Assembly (NCBI GenBank): GCA_035942255.1
Contig: DASZDG010000044.1
Span: forward strand, 62,001-126,000
Direction of reading: 5' to 3'
Length of the DNA: 64,000 bases
Source: JALZEG01 sp035942255
Lineage (GTDB): Bacteria > Actinomycetota > CADDZG01 > WHSQ01
Shown one piece after another: positions 15,229 through 24,020 of this stretch. The position numbers and the translations under genes are program-made. The notes under the pieces are model-generated. The model was given only the letters and a program-made list of their open reading frames with translations, made no database searches and was not told where the DNA came from. The first letter of the stretch is position 1; each line of letters starts with the position of its first letter.

Positions 15229-16224
15229 TCAGGGGGCCGCGAGGTAGTAGGTGACGCCGTCCCGCTCCTCCACCACCGCGTTGCCGTCGTGGACCACGAG
15301 GTCCAGGTGGGCGACGATCTCGGACACCGCCAGGAACGTGTCGTAGCCGGTGACGTGGGGGTAGACCTCGGCGGCGAGCTCGTAGGGCGTCTTGCCCCGG
15401 GGGCCGAGGAGCCGGGCGACCGCCGCCTTGCGCTTGAGGTGGTGCTCGATCGTCGACTCGATCAGCCTCTGCGGGTCGGTGACGGGGGCGCCGTGGCCGG
15501 GATACGCGAGGGCGATCTCCATCCCCGCCATCCGCTCGAGGGAGCGGAGGTACTCCTCGAGCGAGCGACGGCGTTGCCCGGGCTCGTCGAGCGAGGGCTC
15601 GAGCAGCGGGTTCGGCGACACGTCCGGGAGCAGTTGGTCTCCCGCGAACATCGTCCGGCTGGCGGGTTCGAAGTAGACGACGTGCCCGCCGGTGTGGCCG
15701 GGCATCAGCAGCGCCTGCAGCTCGAAGGAGCCGCCGCCCGCCGTGAACGAGAACGTGTCGCCGTCGACGACCGGCACGACCTCTTCGTGAGGGACCCTGG
15801 GGGCCGGGTCTTTCTTGCGCTGCTGGTCCATCTTGAACAGGAGGTCGAGAGGCATGCCGGCCTCCATCAGGAGCCGCCCGACCTCGAACAGCATCTGCCG
15901 GTCGCGCACCCGGGCGATCTCGCGCTCGGGGAAGTAGACGGTCGCGCCGGAGACCTCCTGGAGGAACGGCACGAGCCCGTAGTGGTCGGGGTGCGCGTGC
16001 GTGATGAGGATGCGCTCGAGGGACTCGAGGAAGTAGCCGGCTGCGGTGAGCGCGAGCACGAGCGCGTTCTGGGCCTCGGGGGTGTTGATGCCGGTGTCGA
16101 TGAGCGTGAGGGGCTCGGCCTCGATGAGGTATGCGTTGACGGGGCCGACGGCATACGGCGTGGGCATCGTGACGGGCCGTACGGGCAGCTCGATCGAATC
16201 GTTCCTCAGGCCGCCGGCGTCCAT
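15229..16224 (-). CDS. MBL-fold metallo-hydrolase
   Basis: 331 residues. The metal site HAHPDHYGL (HxHxDH, about residues 86-91), GHTGGHVVYF and the later GHGAPV histidines are those of a metallo-beta-lactamase-fold enzyme in the glyoxalase II/LACTB2-like group; a C-terminal winged-helix-like region (HLKRKAAVARLLG...ELAAEVYPHV) supports the LACTB2-like branch. Hydrolase on a thioester or RNA is possible. The ATG at 16224 is 60 nt from the divergent membrane protein gene. Confidence 0.82.
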   Translation of the reverse strand: MDAGGLRNDSIELPVRPVTMPTPYAVGPVNAYLIEAEPLTLIDTGINTPEAQNALVLALTAAGYFLESLERILITHAHPDHYGLVPFLQEVSGATVYFPEREIARVRDRQMLFEVGRLLMEAGMPLDLLFKMDQQRKKDPAPRVPHEEVVPVVDGDTFSFTAGGGSFELQALLMPGHTGGHVVYFEPASRTMFAGDQLLPDVSPNPLLEPSLDEPGQRRRSLEEYLRSLERMAGMEIALAYPGHGAPVTDPQRLIESTIEHHLKRKAAVARLLGPRGKTPYELAAEVYPHVTGYDTFLAVSEIVAHLDLVVHDGNAVVEERDGVTYYLAAP

Positions 16225-16284
16225 CCGGTAAGTATCAAGGGCGCCGTCACCCTGCTCTACCGGCGACGCCGTCTAGGCTTGGAT

Positions 16285-17562
16285 ATGGCGCGGTGGGGGT
16301 TGTTGCTGCATCCCGCGTTGCTCGGGGCGGTGCTCGTCCTCGGGCTCAACGACCACGTCTTCAAGGGGGTCGGCCCGTCCGCGTTGACGGGCAAGCTCAG
16401 CGACTTCTCCGGGGTGTTCCTCGTGACGCTTCTCGCGTGTGTCTTCGTCCCGCGGCCCTGGATCGCAGCAGCCGCCGTCGGGATCCTCTTCACCGCCTTG
16501 AAGGCGGTGCCCGAAGCGGGGGCCGGCGCGGCCCCCTTCCTCGGAGGCGTGACGCTGTGGGATCCGACGGACCTCGTGGCCCTCGTCGCGCTGTGGCCCG
16601 CGGTCGTGGTCGCGGGATCAGTTCCGCCGTCTGCCGCGCCGCGCTGGACCCGGCGAGCGCTCGCCGTGCTCTCCCTCCTCGTTTGCACGATGACGATCAC
16701 CGCGACGAGCTGCGACGACCCCGCGCCCTATCGAGTGCTGACCGTCGGGGACCAGGTGCTCTACGCCCGGGGGTCGGGATCGGTTCCCGCGGCGGTCAGC
16801 TTCGACGGAGGGCGCACGTGGCGAGACGACGTTCCCGCGGCGCCGAGGGTGCCGTCCCTCACGGGACCCCCGGCAGAAGAGGCGTGCACCGACGACGGGC
16901 ATTGCTTCCGCGTCGGGCACGGCACCGCCGTCGAGGAGCGTCCGCCGGGAGGGACGTGGTCCCCCACGTTCGAGATCACCGAGACGCAGACGCGCAACGC
17001 ACTGCTGAACCACGAGGGCCTCGACGTTCCGAACCCACTCACCGCGCTCTCCGCTTGCAGAGATGCCGGAACGATCTTTACGGACGCGTTCTCGTCCGTG
17101 ACGGTCGTTCGCGTCGACGGCGTCGACCACGCGGTCGTTGCGATGGGCCCGCAGGGCGTCCTGCACAAAGAGGTCGGAGGCGATTGGGAGCGGCGGCCGG
17201 TAGCTCGGTTCCGGCCGATCTCGTTCGACGAGCCGCCGTGGCTCACGGCGCTGAAAGCGAGCTCTGGCGGGACGACGCTCGGGTCGGCCGCGCTGCTCGC
17301 GCTCTGGTTCCGCCGCAGGTCCCGCCGGGCTTCTGCTAGGTGGGCGGGTGCGAGCATGATGCTCGCTATCGTCGCGATCCTATTGACGATGCCGATCTTC
17401 CTCGCGGGCGTCGGGTTCGCGCAGCTCGTCTTCGTGCCGGCGATGGCGCTGGCCGCCGCCGGCGTGTACGCGCTCCTGTCGAGCCGCCGGATCTCCGACC
17501 CGGAGCTAGACCACGCACGGCGTGAGCGGGCACGCGCACGGTCGCGTCGTAAAGCCCGCTGA
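16285..17562 (+). CDS. Membrane protein of unknown function with an Asp-box motif
   Basis: 425 residues from the ATG at 16285. Four hydrophobic segments occupy roughly residues 1-140 (HPALLGAVLVLGLNDHVFKG, KLSDFSGVFLVTLLACVF, WIAAAAVGILF, LAVLSLLVCTM). An extracytoplasmic part of about 200 residues follows, with VSFDGGRTWRDD, an Asp-box (SxDxGxTW) as in BNR/sialidase-type propellers. Two more membrane segments close the protein (about 345-395), with a very basic C-terminus. The N-terminal phrase LNDHVFKG...LTGKLSDFSG recurs in unannotated proteins of other bacteria as far as I recall, but I know of no function. No clear ribosome site. The methyltransferase gene follows after 15 nt. Confidence 0.7.
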   Translation: MARWGLLLHPALLGAVLVLGLNDHVFKGVGPSALTGKLSDFSGVFLVTLLACVFVPRPWIAAAAVGILFTALKAVPEAGAGAAPFLGGVTLWDPTDLVALVALWPAVVVAGSVPPSAAPRWTRRALAVLSLLVCTMTITATSCDDPAPYRVLTVGDQVLYARGSGSVPAAVSFDGGRTWRDDVPAAPRVPSLTGPPAEEACTDDGHCFRVGHGTAVEERPPGGTWSPTFEITETQTRNALLNHEGLDVPNPLTALSACRDAGTIFTDAFSSVTVVRVDGVDHAVVAMGPQGVLHKEVGGDWERRPVARFRPISFDEPPWLTALKASSGGTTLGSAALLALWFRRRSRRASARWAGASMMLAIVAILLTMPIFLAGVGFAQLVFVPAMALAAAGVYALLSSRRISDPELDHARRERARARSRRKAR

Positions 17563-17577
17563 CGGCCGGATGGTGGA

Positions 17578-18267
17578 ATGAGCTCGGAGCCGGATGCGCT
17601 CGTCGCGCAGCAGATCGAGTACTACCGGCGGCGCGCTGCGGAGTACGACGAGACTGCGTCCCCGCCCGGGGACCCCCTCGAGGTGTTCACTCGGGAGATC
17701 GAGCGCGCTCTGCGCGCCTTCGCCCCCACGGGTGACGTCCTCGAAGTCGCCAGCGGGACGGGGACGTGGACGCGCTTGTTGCTCGAGTGCGCGTCCTCGG
17801 TCACCGCGCTCGACGCCGCACCCGAGATGCACCGCGAGTCCCGGCGCAAGCTCGGCGACGACCCGCGCCTCCGTTACGTCGAGGCCGACGTCCTCTCGTG
17901 GGAGCCCGACCGCTGCTACGACGTCGTCTTCTTCGCCAACTGGCTCTCGCATGTGCCCCCGAAGCTGTTCGACGGCTTCTGGGACACCCTCCGGCGCGCG
18001 CTATCCGCGGAGGGGCGCGTGTTCCTCGTCGACGAGAGCAACGACGCGCCGAGGCACGAACGCCTGAGCGAGACCTACGTCGCCGAAGCGGAAGCCGTCG
18101 TCAGAAGGCCGCTCCGGGACGGGACTACGTTCGACATCGTGAAGGTCTTCTGGGATCCCGCGGAGCTGGCCGAGCGCGTTCGAACGCTCGGATGGGAGAT
18201 GACCGTTCGGGCCGTGGGGCCCTTCCTCTACGCGCAAGGCGCGCCGGTGGGTAAGGGATCGGCGTGA
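17578..18267 (+). CDS. Class I SAM-dependent methyltransferase
   Basis: 229 residues. YYRRRAAEYDETA at the N-terminus, motif I VLEVASGTGTWTRLL, LDAAPEMHRESRRKLG, and YDVVFFANWLSHVPPKLF are those of a small-molecule methyltransferase. The glycine-rich loop is ASGTG, as in some actinobacterial relatives. It is followed by a GTGA overlap with the lipoprotein gene, so these plus-strand genes are probably one transcript. Substrate unknown. Confidence 0.85.
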   Translation: MSSEPDALVAQQIEYYRRRAAEYDETASPPGDPLEVFTREIERALRAFAPTGDVLEVASGTGTWTRLLLECASSVTALDAAPEMHRESRRKLGDDPRLRYVEADVLSWEPDRCYDVVFFANWLSHVPPKLFDGFWDTLRRALSAEGRVFLVDESNDAPRHERLSETYVAEAEAVVRRPLRDGTTFDIVKVFWDPAELAERVRTLGWEMTVRAVGPFLYAQGAPVGKGSA

Positions 18268-19053
18268 CTCACACGAAGCTCCGTTCGGCCCTCGCCGGCG
18301 TGCTCCTGAGCTTCCTCGCCGCGTGCGCCTCGGCCCCCGATCCCCCGGCCGCGACGACGACCTCGGCACCCAGCGCGGCGTCGCCAACGGCTGCCCCGCG
18401 GGGGCCGCACGCTCCCGATCCCGGGCTCCCCTACGAGGGCGACTGGACGCTCACCTCGGGGAGGAGCATCGAGGGGCCCATCACGATCCCCGAGGACGAC
18501 CCGATCACTCTGGAGCTGCGGAGCCGACGTGCGAACGGCAAGTCGACCTGCAACGGCTACGGAGGGCGCTTCCGGATAACCGGAGCGTCGTTCCGCTGGG
18601 GGCGGTACTCGCCCGCCGCCGACCAGGCGGGGTGCCCGACCCGGCAAGGCCTCACCGCGGAGACGAGGTACCTCTCTGCGCTCGTGGTCGTCCAGGACGT
18701 CTCCGCCGACGAGACCACGTTGCGGCTCACCGGGCCGGACGCCGAGCTGGTCTACGAGCGCCTCCCCGCGCCCGATCTCGCGGAGCTCGTCGACGTCACC
18801 TGGCGCGCGGGCGAGTTTCACGATGCGCCTCTCGAGCGACGGGACGTTCCGGAAGACCAACGGGTGCTGGCTCTCGATGGGCGAGTGGGTCGAGATGACG
18901 GGATGGATCTTCTTCCCGTCGGCACACACGAAGAGGGACTGCGCGAACCGCGGCGACGGGCCCTACGCGCCCGAGCAGTTCACCTTCTCCGTCAGCGGCG
19001 ACCGGCTAACGGTCAGCGGCGACGGCGAGACCGTCGTCTACCACCGGAGGTAG
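18264..19053 (+). pseudogene. META-domain lipoprotein, frameshifted
   Basis: The GTG at 18264 opens a lipoprotein (leader ending LLSFLAACAS, lipobox LAAC) with a META/HslJ-like domain (GDWTLTSGRSIEG, STCNGYGG, AGCPTRQ, YLSAL). Near 18816-18818 the frame breaks: frame one goes on as HDAPLERRD and becomes arginine-rich nonsense to 19214, whereas the +1 frame carries a sensible continuation, MRLSSDGTFRKTNGCWLSMGEW...VVYHRR, stopping at 19053. Removing one T from the TTT at 18816-18818 restores a single product of about 262 residues with a second META-like domain (DGTF...GCW). Either a real mutation or a homopolymer error. Confidence 0.72.
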
Positions 19054-19068
19054 GAGCGCCCCTCCGCT

Positions 19069-20166
19069 TCAGAGACGGCCCTCACCGGCGAGGTGCGGGA
19101 CGAAGACGTCGTCGTCGACGTCCAGGACCGTGCCGGACGCGACGTCGAGCATCCCCAGCCCGCGCCGGTCGCTGTAGCCGAACGCGACCTTGCCCGCGGC
19201 CGGCGACGTGGTGATGCAGCACGGGTTCCCGGCGGTGAGCAGGTCCGAGATCGTCCCGGACACCGTGTCGATGCTCACGATGTCGAGGTCGTAGCCGTAA
19301 GCCTCCTCGGCGTCCTTCGTGACCCGGACCGCCAGGACCGTGTCGTCGTCGATCCACCGCGGCGTGTCGTAGAACACGTCGCAGTCGTGCCCGGTGAGGC
19401 CCTTCGCCTCGCCGGTCGAGACCGCGACGACGCTGATCTTCCCGATGAGGATCTCGCCGTAGAGGGGGTCGGGGCAGCTCTCGCGCCGCTCGACGCGGAC
19501 CGCGAGATGCCCGCCGTCGGGCGAGAGCGACGGGTTGTGCGACCTCTCGCCGCGCGTCATACGCGTCGCTTCCCTCGTCTTGGTGTCGATGACCCATACG
19601 TCGAACGACCGCAGCGGCTCGAGGCCGAACGCGATCGCCATGTAGCGCCCTCTCCGGTCGAGCGCGACGTCGAGCGGCGCGCCGTCGCCTCCCAACCCGT
19701 GCGGGATCCCGGGCCGCCCCCGGACCTTGAACTGCGCGACGGCGCGGATCCGGCCCCCCGGCGTCCTCATCCAAATCGAGCGTCCGTACTCGTCGCGCCC
19801 GAACGTCGGGAAGAACGCCACCTTCTCGGCCCCCGCGGCGACCACCGGGAGCCGCGCGTCCGGGATCGTGAACCGGCGCTCTCCGGTCGCGACGTCGAAG
19901 CCGATCACGCGGTTGCTGTCCGCTCGCTGCCCCACGCGTTCCCCCGCCAGCAGCGTCGAAGAGAACGAGAAGTGCTCGAACCCCTGGAACCGGCGGACCT
20001 CCGCGCCGTCCTCGTCGGCTAGCAGCGTCGCGTCGTTCGTCCAGTAGCCGAGGACGGGCGGCCCCAGCTCTCCCCCGGCGGCGGGTGACAGCTGCGCCGC
20101 GCAGGCGGCGACGACCAGGGCGCCGGCAGCGACGGCGCGGGCGGTGCGGCGATTGCGAGCGTGCAT
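19069..20166 (-). CDS. Secreted beta-propeller (TolB/WD40-like) protein
   Basis: 365 residues from the ATG at 20166, 5 nt after AGGAGG. A signal peptide (about residues 1-30, VAAGALVVAACAAQLSPAAGG) is followed by repeated four-strand blades with NPSLSPDGGHLAVRV, SFDVWVIDTKTREATRMT, DTPRWIDDDTVLAVRV and AAGKVAFGYSDRRGLGMLDV, the pattern of TolB-like propellers. A Cys pair (PCC) and CPDP/DCDV cysteines could make disulfides. Function unknown. An RNA hairpin covers its ribosome site. The 3' end faces the frameshifted lipoprotein gene. Confidence 0.75.
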   Translation of the reverse strand: MHARNRRTARAVAAGALVVAACAAQLSPAAGGELGPPVLGYWTNDATLLADEDGAEVRRFQGFEHFSFSSTLLAGERVGQRADSNRVIGFDVATGERRFTIPDARLPVVAAGAEKVAFFPTFGRDEYGRSIWMRTPGGRIRAVAQFKVRGRPGIPHGLGGDGAPLDVALDRRGRYMAIAFGLEPLRSFDVWVIDTKTREATRMTRGERSHNPSLSPDGGHLAVRVERRESCPDPLYGEILIGKISVVAVSTGEAKGLTGHDCDVFYDTPRWIDDDTVLAVRVTKDAEEAYGYDLDIVSIDTVSGTISDLLTAGNPCCITTSPAAGKVAFGYSDRRGLGMLDVASGTVLDVDDDVFVPHLAGEGRL

Positions 20167-20170
20167 GACG

Positions 20171-20188
20171 GCCTCCTCTCCCGGAGGC
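20171..20188 (-). promoter_or_regulatory. Hairpin sequestering a ribosome binding site
   Basis: On the minus strand GCCTCC-GGGAGA-GGAGGC forms a perfect 6-bp GC stem whose 3' arm contains the GGAGG ribosome site of the propeller gene, 4 nt before its ATG. It should damp translation unless opened. Confidence 0.4.
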
Positions 20189-20294
20189 TCATCGTCCGGT
20201 CGCTCCCCCGGAAGGTGCAAGGGGTTTCGTGTTACCCGTTCCCGCGCCGGGCGTAGTCGAAGGAGGGAGAGACAACACGAGGAGGAGGAAGATC

Positions 20295-20699
20295 ATGCGC
20301 CGTATGGCCAAGTCACTCGCTCCGTCTCTGGCGCTTCTGGTGCTGACGATCGCGCCCGCGGCAGGCGGAACGAGCGAGCGAACCGAGACCGTCCCTTACG
20401 AGAACCCGGCGGTGCTGATCGGCGACGCCTTCACCGTCCAGGTCAACAGCGCACCGGAAGCCGTGCCGGCGCGCGGGGAGAAGACCGTCTCGATAGTCCT
20501 CGAGGACGAGTCCGGGCGTCCCGTGGCGGGGCTGCTCCACCAGGGGGACTCCGAGCTGGCGAACTTCTGCGGCGCGACCGAGCAGCCGGTCCGGCTCGTG
20601 AGCCGCAAGCCGGTGCACGTGCACGTCTACTCCGGGCCGGGTTGCTCCGACATGAGCATCGCGACCCGCGGGACGGTGGCGTTCACCTTCGCCAAGTAG
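20295..20699 (+). CDS. Small secreted protein of unknown function
   Basis: 134 residues from the ATG at 20295, directly after GGAGGAGGAAG. Residues 1-25 form a signal peptide (LAPSLALLVLTIAPAAGG). The mature part is beta-rich with FTVQVNSAPEAVPARGEKTVSIVLEDESG and a region with cysteines at FCGATEQ and GCSDMS, probably one disulfide. No family recognised. It diverges from the propeller gene and converges on the MFS gene. Confidence 0.68.
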   Translation: MRRMAKSLAPSLALLVLTIAPAAGGTSERTETVPYENPAVLIGDAFTVQVNSAPEAVPARGEKTVSIVLEDESGRPVAGLLHQGDSELANFCGATEQPVRLVSRKPVHVHVYSGPGCSDMSIATRGTVAFTFAK

Positions 20700-20705
20700 C
20701 GCCGC

Positions 20706-21908
20706 CTACAGATCGCGCAGCCCCCGGTTCACCGCGGACGACAGCGCCGTCACCACGTACCCGCCGCCGAGCAGCAGGAACGTCGCGCGGAGGCCGATCC
20801 AGCCGATCAGCGCGCCGCCGACGAGGCCCCCGAGCGGGATCGCCATGAACGACAGGGCGCGCACGATGCCGAGCGCGCGGCCCCGCATGTGCTCGGGGAT
20901 GCGCTGATACAGGACTGCGCCGAGGATGCCGTTGAGGGGGCCGGCGGCGGCCCCGGCGATCGCGCCGTGCACGAGGATGACCGGCAGGGGCGGGAACGCG
21001 CCGATCCCGAGGAAGAACGAGCTGACGATGACGAAGCACACGACGAGCGTCCAGCGGCGCGGGAGGTGGTCACCCCAAGCCGCGAACGCAAGTGATCCCC
21101 CGGCCGCTCCCGCGCCGGTCACGCCGAGGATCAAACCCAGCGTCGGCGGGCTGTCGAGGACGCGCTCCACGAACACCGGAAGGGCGACGAAGGCCAGGCC
21201 GGAGTCGAGCGCGTTCATCGTCGCGACCAGGGCGATGATCGACATCAGCGTCACGTCTCCCCGGACAAACGAGTAGCCCTCCCGGAGGTCCGTCAGATAC
21301 GAGGTCTCCGCGGGCGGCCGGCGCGCCGCTCGCGGGATCGCGACACCCACGACCACTGCGGAGAACACGAACGTCAGGGCGTCGGCCCAGAGGACGTCCG
21401 CGACGCCGGTGACCGCGATGAGGATCCCCGCGACCGGCGGTCCGGCAAGCGTCGCGATGCGATCGACGGCGTTGAACAGCGCCGTGCCGCGGTCGATCGA
21501 CAGGCCCGCCTCCTCGACGAGGTCCGGGAGGATCGCGGAACGGGCGGTGTTACCCGGTGCGTCGAGCAGCGCGCCGAGGAAGACGAGGATGATCACCTGC
21601 CAGAACTCGATCCCGATCGTCCGGTGCAGCAGCGGGATCGCCGCGACGGCGAGCGCGCTGGCGAGGTCCGCGGTGATGCTCGTCCTCCGGAACCCGAGGC
21701 GGTCGACGAGCGCGCCGCCGAACAGGCCGGCGAGCACCGTCGGGAGGAACGTGAAGAACATCGTGACGCCGGTACGCGACGCGCTCCCGGTCGTCTGGAG
21801 GATGAACAAGGGGATGGCGACCAGCGCCATCTGATTGCCCGCAACCGACACGCCCTCCGCCGCGAGGAGCGCGCCGAGGGGGAGCCTTCGCTTCTCCGCC
21901 GCCGCCAA
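20706..21908 (-). CDS. MFS transporter (drug/metabolite exporter type)
   Basis: About 400 residues with 12 hydrophobic segments and the MFS motif between helices 2 and 3 (GALVDRLGFRRTSITADL). The arrangement fits the DHA3/Bcr-like family of proton-driven exporters (MFS_3). The start is uncertain: a TTG at 21908 gives a typical length and puts the first helix at residue 15, but it has no good ribosome site; the frame stays open much further upstream. Substrate unknown. It converges on the small secreted gene with a 6-nt gap. Confidence 0.83.
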   Translation of the reverse strand: MAAAEKRRLPLGALLAAEGVSVAGNQMALVAIPLFILQTTGSASRTGVTMFFTFLPTVLAGLFGGALVDRLGFRRTSITADLASALAVAAIPLLHRTIGIEFWQVIILVFLGALLDAPGNTARSAILPDLVEEAGLSIDRGTALFNAVDRIATLAGPPVAGILIAVTGVADVLWADALTFVFSAVVVGVAIPRAARRPPAETSYLTDLREGYSFVRGDVTLMSIIALVATMNALDSGLAFVALPVFVERVLDSPPTLGLILGVTGAGAAGGSLAFAAWGDHLPRRWTLVVCFVIVSSFFLGIGAFPPLPVILVHGAIAGAAAGPLNGILGAVLYQRIPEHMRGRALGIVRALSFMAIPLGGLVGGALIGWIGLRATFLLLGGGYVVTALSSAVNRGLRDL

Positions 21909-22037
21909 GGGCCGGATCGTACTGGACCGGCCCCCGAGCCGGCGCGTCCCTTCGCATAGCGGACATAACGGAAACCCTCTGGTGATCTGCGGCGGATTCG
22001 GACAGGCTCGCTCGGACCACTTTCGAAAGGAGCAAGC

Positions 22038-23276
22038 GTGCGCAGACGACTCGCCCTCGTCGCGGCCGTGGGAGTGCTCGCGGGGGCCGCGGCGATGCCG
22101 ACCACGACCGCCTACGCCAACCACTCGGGAACGCTCACGATCGACGTGAGCCAGGCGTTCGAGAACGTGAGCGGGATGTCGTTCAGGTTCTTCGCGCCGT
22201 ACACGATCCGGGTGCACCGCGGGGACACCGTCACGTTCAACCTGGTCAACGGGATGAGCGCGGGGCTGCTCCCGACCGACACCTCGGCGCAGGACTGGCT
22301 CGACGAGAACTGGTACGGGCCGAACGCGCCGTACTCGCCCGTGATCGCCGACGACGAAGCCGGCGAATACATCGACAACTTCCCGAAGATCGACGCGCCT
22401 TCCGATCCCGCGTGCGGGAACGCCGGCGAGGCGGCGTGCGACTACGACGGGCGGACGTTCGTCTACTCAGGCACGATCTTCGGCGCCGGGCCCCCACCGA
22501 GTGAGGGCCCGCTGCCGGACCTGGCCTTCAGCGCGACGATCGACACGCAGCCCGGCGACCGCATCTGGGTCGTGAACCTCGTGTTCCCGCGCGAGCGCAT
22601 GAAGATCGTGGTCGTCCCGAACGGAGAGGCGGCCACCACGCAGGCGGAGATAGACGCCGCGCAGGCGGCACAGTTCGCGCACGACCAGGAGTGGGCGACG
22701 GCGATGGACGCCAAGATGCGCGCGAAGCGCACGAGCCACGTCGGCGCCGACGGCACGCGCGTCTGGGATGCGTTCGCCGGGATCGACAGCGACCACGCGT
22801 CGCTCACGCAGTTCTACCCGCGCAAGCTCGTCGTGAAGAAGGGCCAGAGGGTCAGGTGGCACTTCTCCCAGAACATGAACGAGATCCACACGGTCTCGAT
22901 GCCGATGCCCGGGATCTTCCAGGGGGACCCGGGAGAGTTCTTCGGCCCGTTCGAATGCGACTCCCCCACCGCGGCCGACGTCGCGGCGACGTTCACGCCC
23001 GAAGGTGGCGAGACGCCGCAGTGCCCCGAGGGAACGACGGTCGAGTTCGAGTTCGGGCCGTTCCTGACGGGTGCCGGCGACGGCACGTGGAGCGGCGCGA
23101 TGGACGTGGAGCACTCCGGCCTGCGCGGTGCGGACCTCCAGGGCCTCACGCCGCCGCTCCAGTACAAGGACCCGTTCACGGTGAGGATGAACAAGGCGAC
23201 CCCGAAGCAGCCGATGGAGTACCTCTGCTTCGTCCACGACGACATGACCGGGAAGGTCACGGTAAAGAGCCCGTAG
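22038..23276 (+). CDS. Secreted two-domain cupredoxin-like protein
   Basis: 412 residues, GTG start at 22038 after AAAGGAG. A signal peptide (residues 1-27, ending AYA) is followed by two plastocyanin-like blocks. The first (YTIRVHRGDTVTFNLVNG, about residue 55) lacks an obvious full copper set. The second starts at KLVVKKGQRVRWHFSQNMNEIHTVSMP and ends with YLCFVHDDMTGKVTV, giving the His...Cys...His...Met set of a type 1 copper site. A periplasmic or secreted blue-copper electron carrier is the best guess. It ends at a long hairpin shared with the convergent hydrolase. Confidence 0.78.
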   Translation: MRRRLALVAAVGVLAGAAAMPTTTAYANHSGTLTIDVSQAFENVSGMSFRFFAPYTIRVHRGDTVTFNLVNGMSAGLLPTDTSAQDWLDENWYGPNAPYSPVIADDEAGEYIDNFPKIDAPSDPACGNAGEAACDYDGRTFVYSGTIFGAGPPPSEGPLPDLAFSATIDTQPGDRIWVVNLVFPRERMKIVVVPNGEAATTQAEIDAAQAAQFAHDQEWATAMDAKMRAKRTSHVGADGTRVWDAFAGIDSDHASLTQFYPRKLVVKKGQRVRWHFSQNMNEIHTVSMPMPGIFQGDPGEFFGPFECDSPTAADVAATFTPEGGETPQCPEGTTVEFEFGPFLTGAGDGTWSGAMDVEHSGLRGADLQGLTPPLQYKDPFTVRMNKATPKQPMEYLCFVHDDMTGKVTVKSP

Positions 23277-23286
23277 CGTCTTCAGC

Positions 23287-23329
23287 CGAACGAGCGGCGG
23301 TCTCCTGCGGGGAGGTCGCCGCTCGTTCG
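23287..23329. terminator. Hairpin terminator between convergent genes
   Basis: A perfect 13-bp stem (CGAACGAGCGGCG 23287-23299 with CGCCGCTCGTTCG 23317-23329) whose loop can form an extra CTCC/GGAG stem. It lies between the cupredoxin stop (23276) and the hydrolase stop (23343). There is no U-tract, so termination may need a factor or act on both strands weakly. Confidence 0.65.
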
Positions 23330-23342
23330 CGTCCGGGGCCGC

Positions 23343-24020
23343 TCAGCCCCCGGTGACGTAGGAGAAGATCCGCCGGTGGACCGCGGGGCTCAGCACCAGG
23401 TCCCAGTGCGACAGCCCGGGGAAGTGGGCGGAGTCGATCCCGTAGTGGTCCGCGAGGGCGCGGCCCCGCTCGTGCTCGAACTCGTCACCGAAGACCACGA
23501 GCGACCGCCGCGGCAGGGCCGGTATCGAGATCCCGCGCTTGCGGTCGGCGCGGGCGCGCTCGGACTCGGGCCGCGAGGGGATGCGGTCGGGGAAGCGTCC
23601 GTAGACGATCTCGGGGTCGAACGTGCCGGTCGCGTCGCCGGCGGCCGCGGCCCCCTGAGTCTCCACCGGTGCGCTCGGCTCGATCAGGACGAGGACGTCC
23701 GGCTCGACGTCCCGCGCAGCCATCATCGCGACGAGGCCGCCCATGCTCCAGCCGCAGAGCGCGAGGGGCCGCGGGAGGGGGCCGCACGCGGCGACGAGGG
23801 CCCGGGCATAGTCGTCCATCGACGCGGACGCGACGTCGATCCCGTCCTGGAGGTCGACGGCCGTGACGGCGACGCCCTCGGGGGGAGCCCACGAGTCGAA
23901 GACCCAGGGGCCGCTCCCGGCCCCGTGCACGAGAACGAGCGAGCGCGGCTTCCCGAGCCCGCCCGAAGTACTTTCGGCCCGTGGAGCCTCTGACGACGGA
24001 GCGCCTCGTCCTACGTCCAT
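23343..24020 (-). CDS. Alpha/beta hydrolase
   Basis: 225 residues. LVLVHGAGSGPWVF carries the oxyanion-hole HG, GWSMGG the nucleophilic serine, and LSHWDLV the catalytic histidine; a late Asp (GDEFEHE) may complete the triad. Soluble esterase or thioesterase of unknown substrate. The only conventional start found is the ATG at 24020, which makes its first 40 nt overlap the divergent acetyltransferase gene; the hydrolase core begins at residue 25, so a later start is possible and would relieve the clash. Confidence 0.78.
   Translation of the reverse strand: MDVGRGAPSSEAPRAESTSGGLGKPRSLVLVHGAGSGPWVFDSWAPPEGVAVTAVDLQDGIDVASASMDDYARALVAACGPLPRPLALCGWSMGGLVAMMAARDVEPDVLVLIEPSAPVETQGAAAAGDATGTFDPEIVYGRFPDRIPSRPESERARADRKRGISIPALPRRSLVVFGDEFEHERGRALADHYGIDSAHFPGLSHWDLVLSPAVHRRIFSYVTGG

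Noticed and set aside
14803..16284. The long in-frame extension upstream of the membrane protein at 16285
   Set aside because: It runs antisense through etfB and the MBL gene; the signal-like hydrophobic start and homologous phrase begin at 16285.
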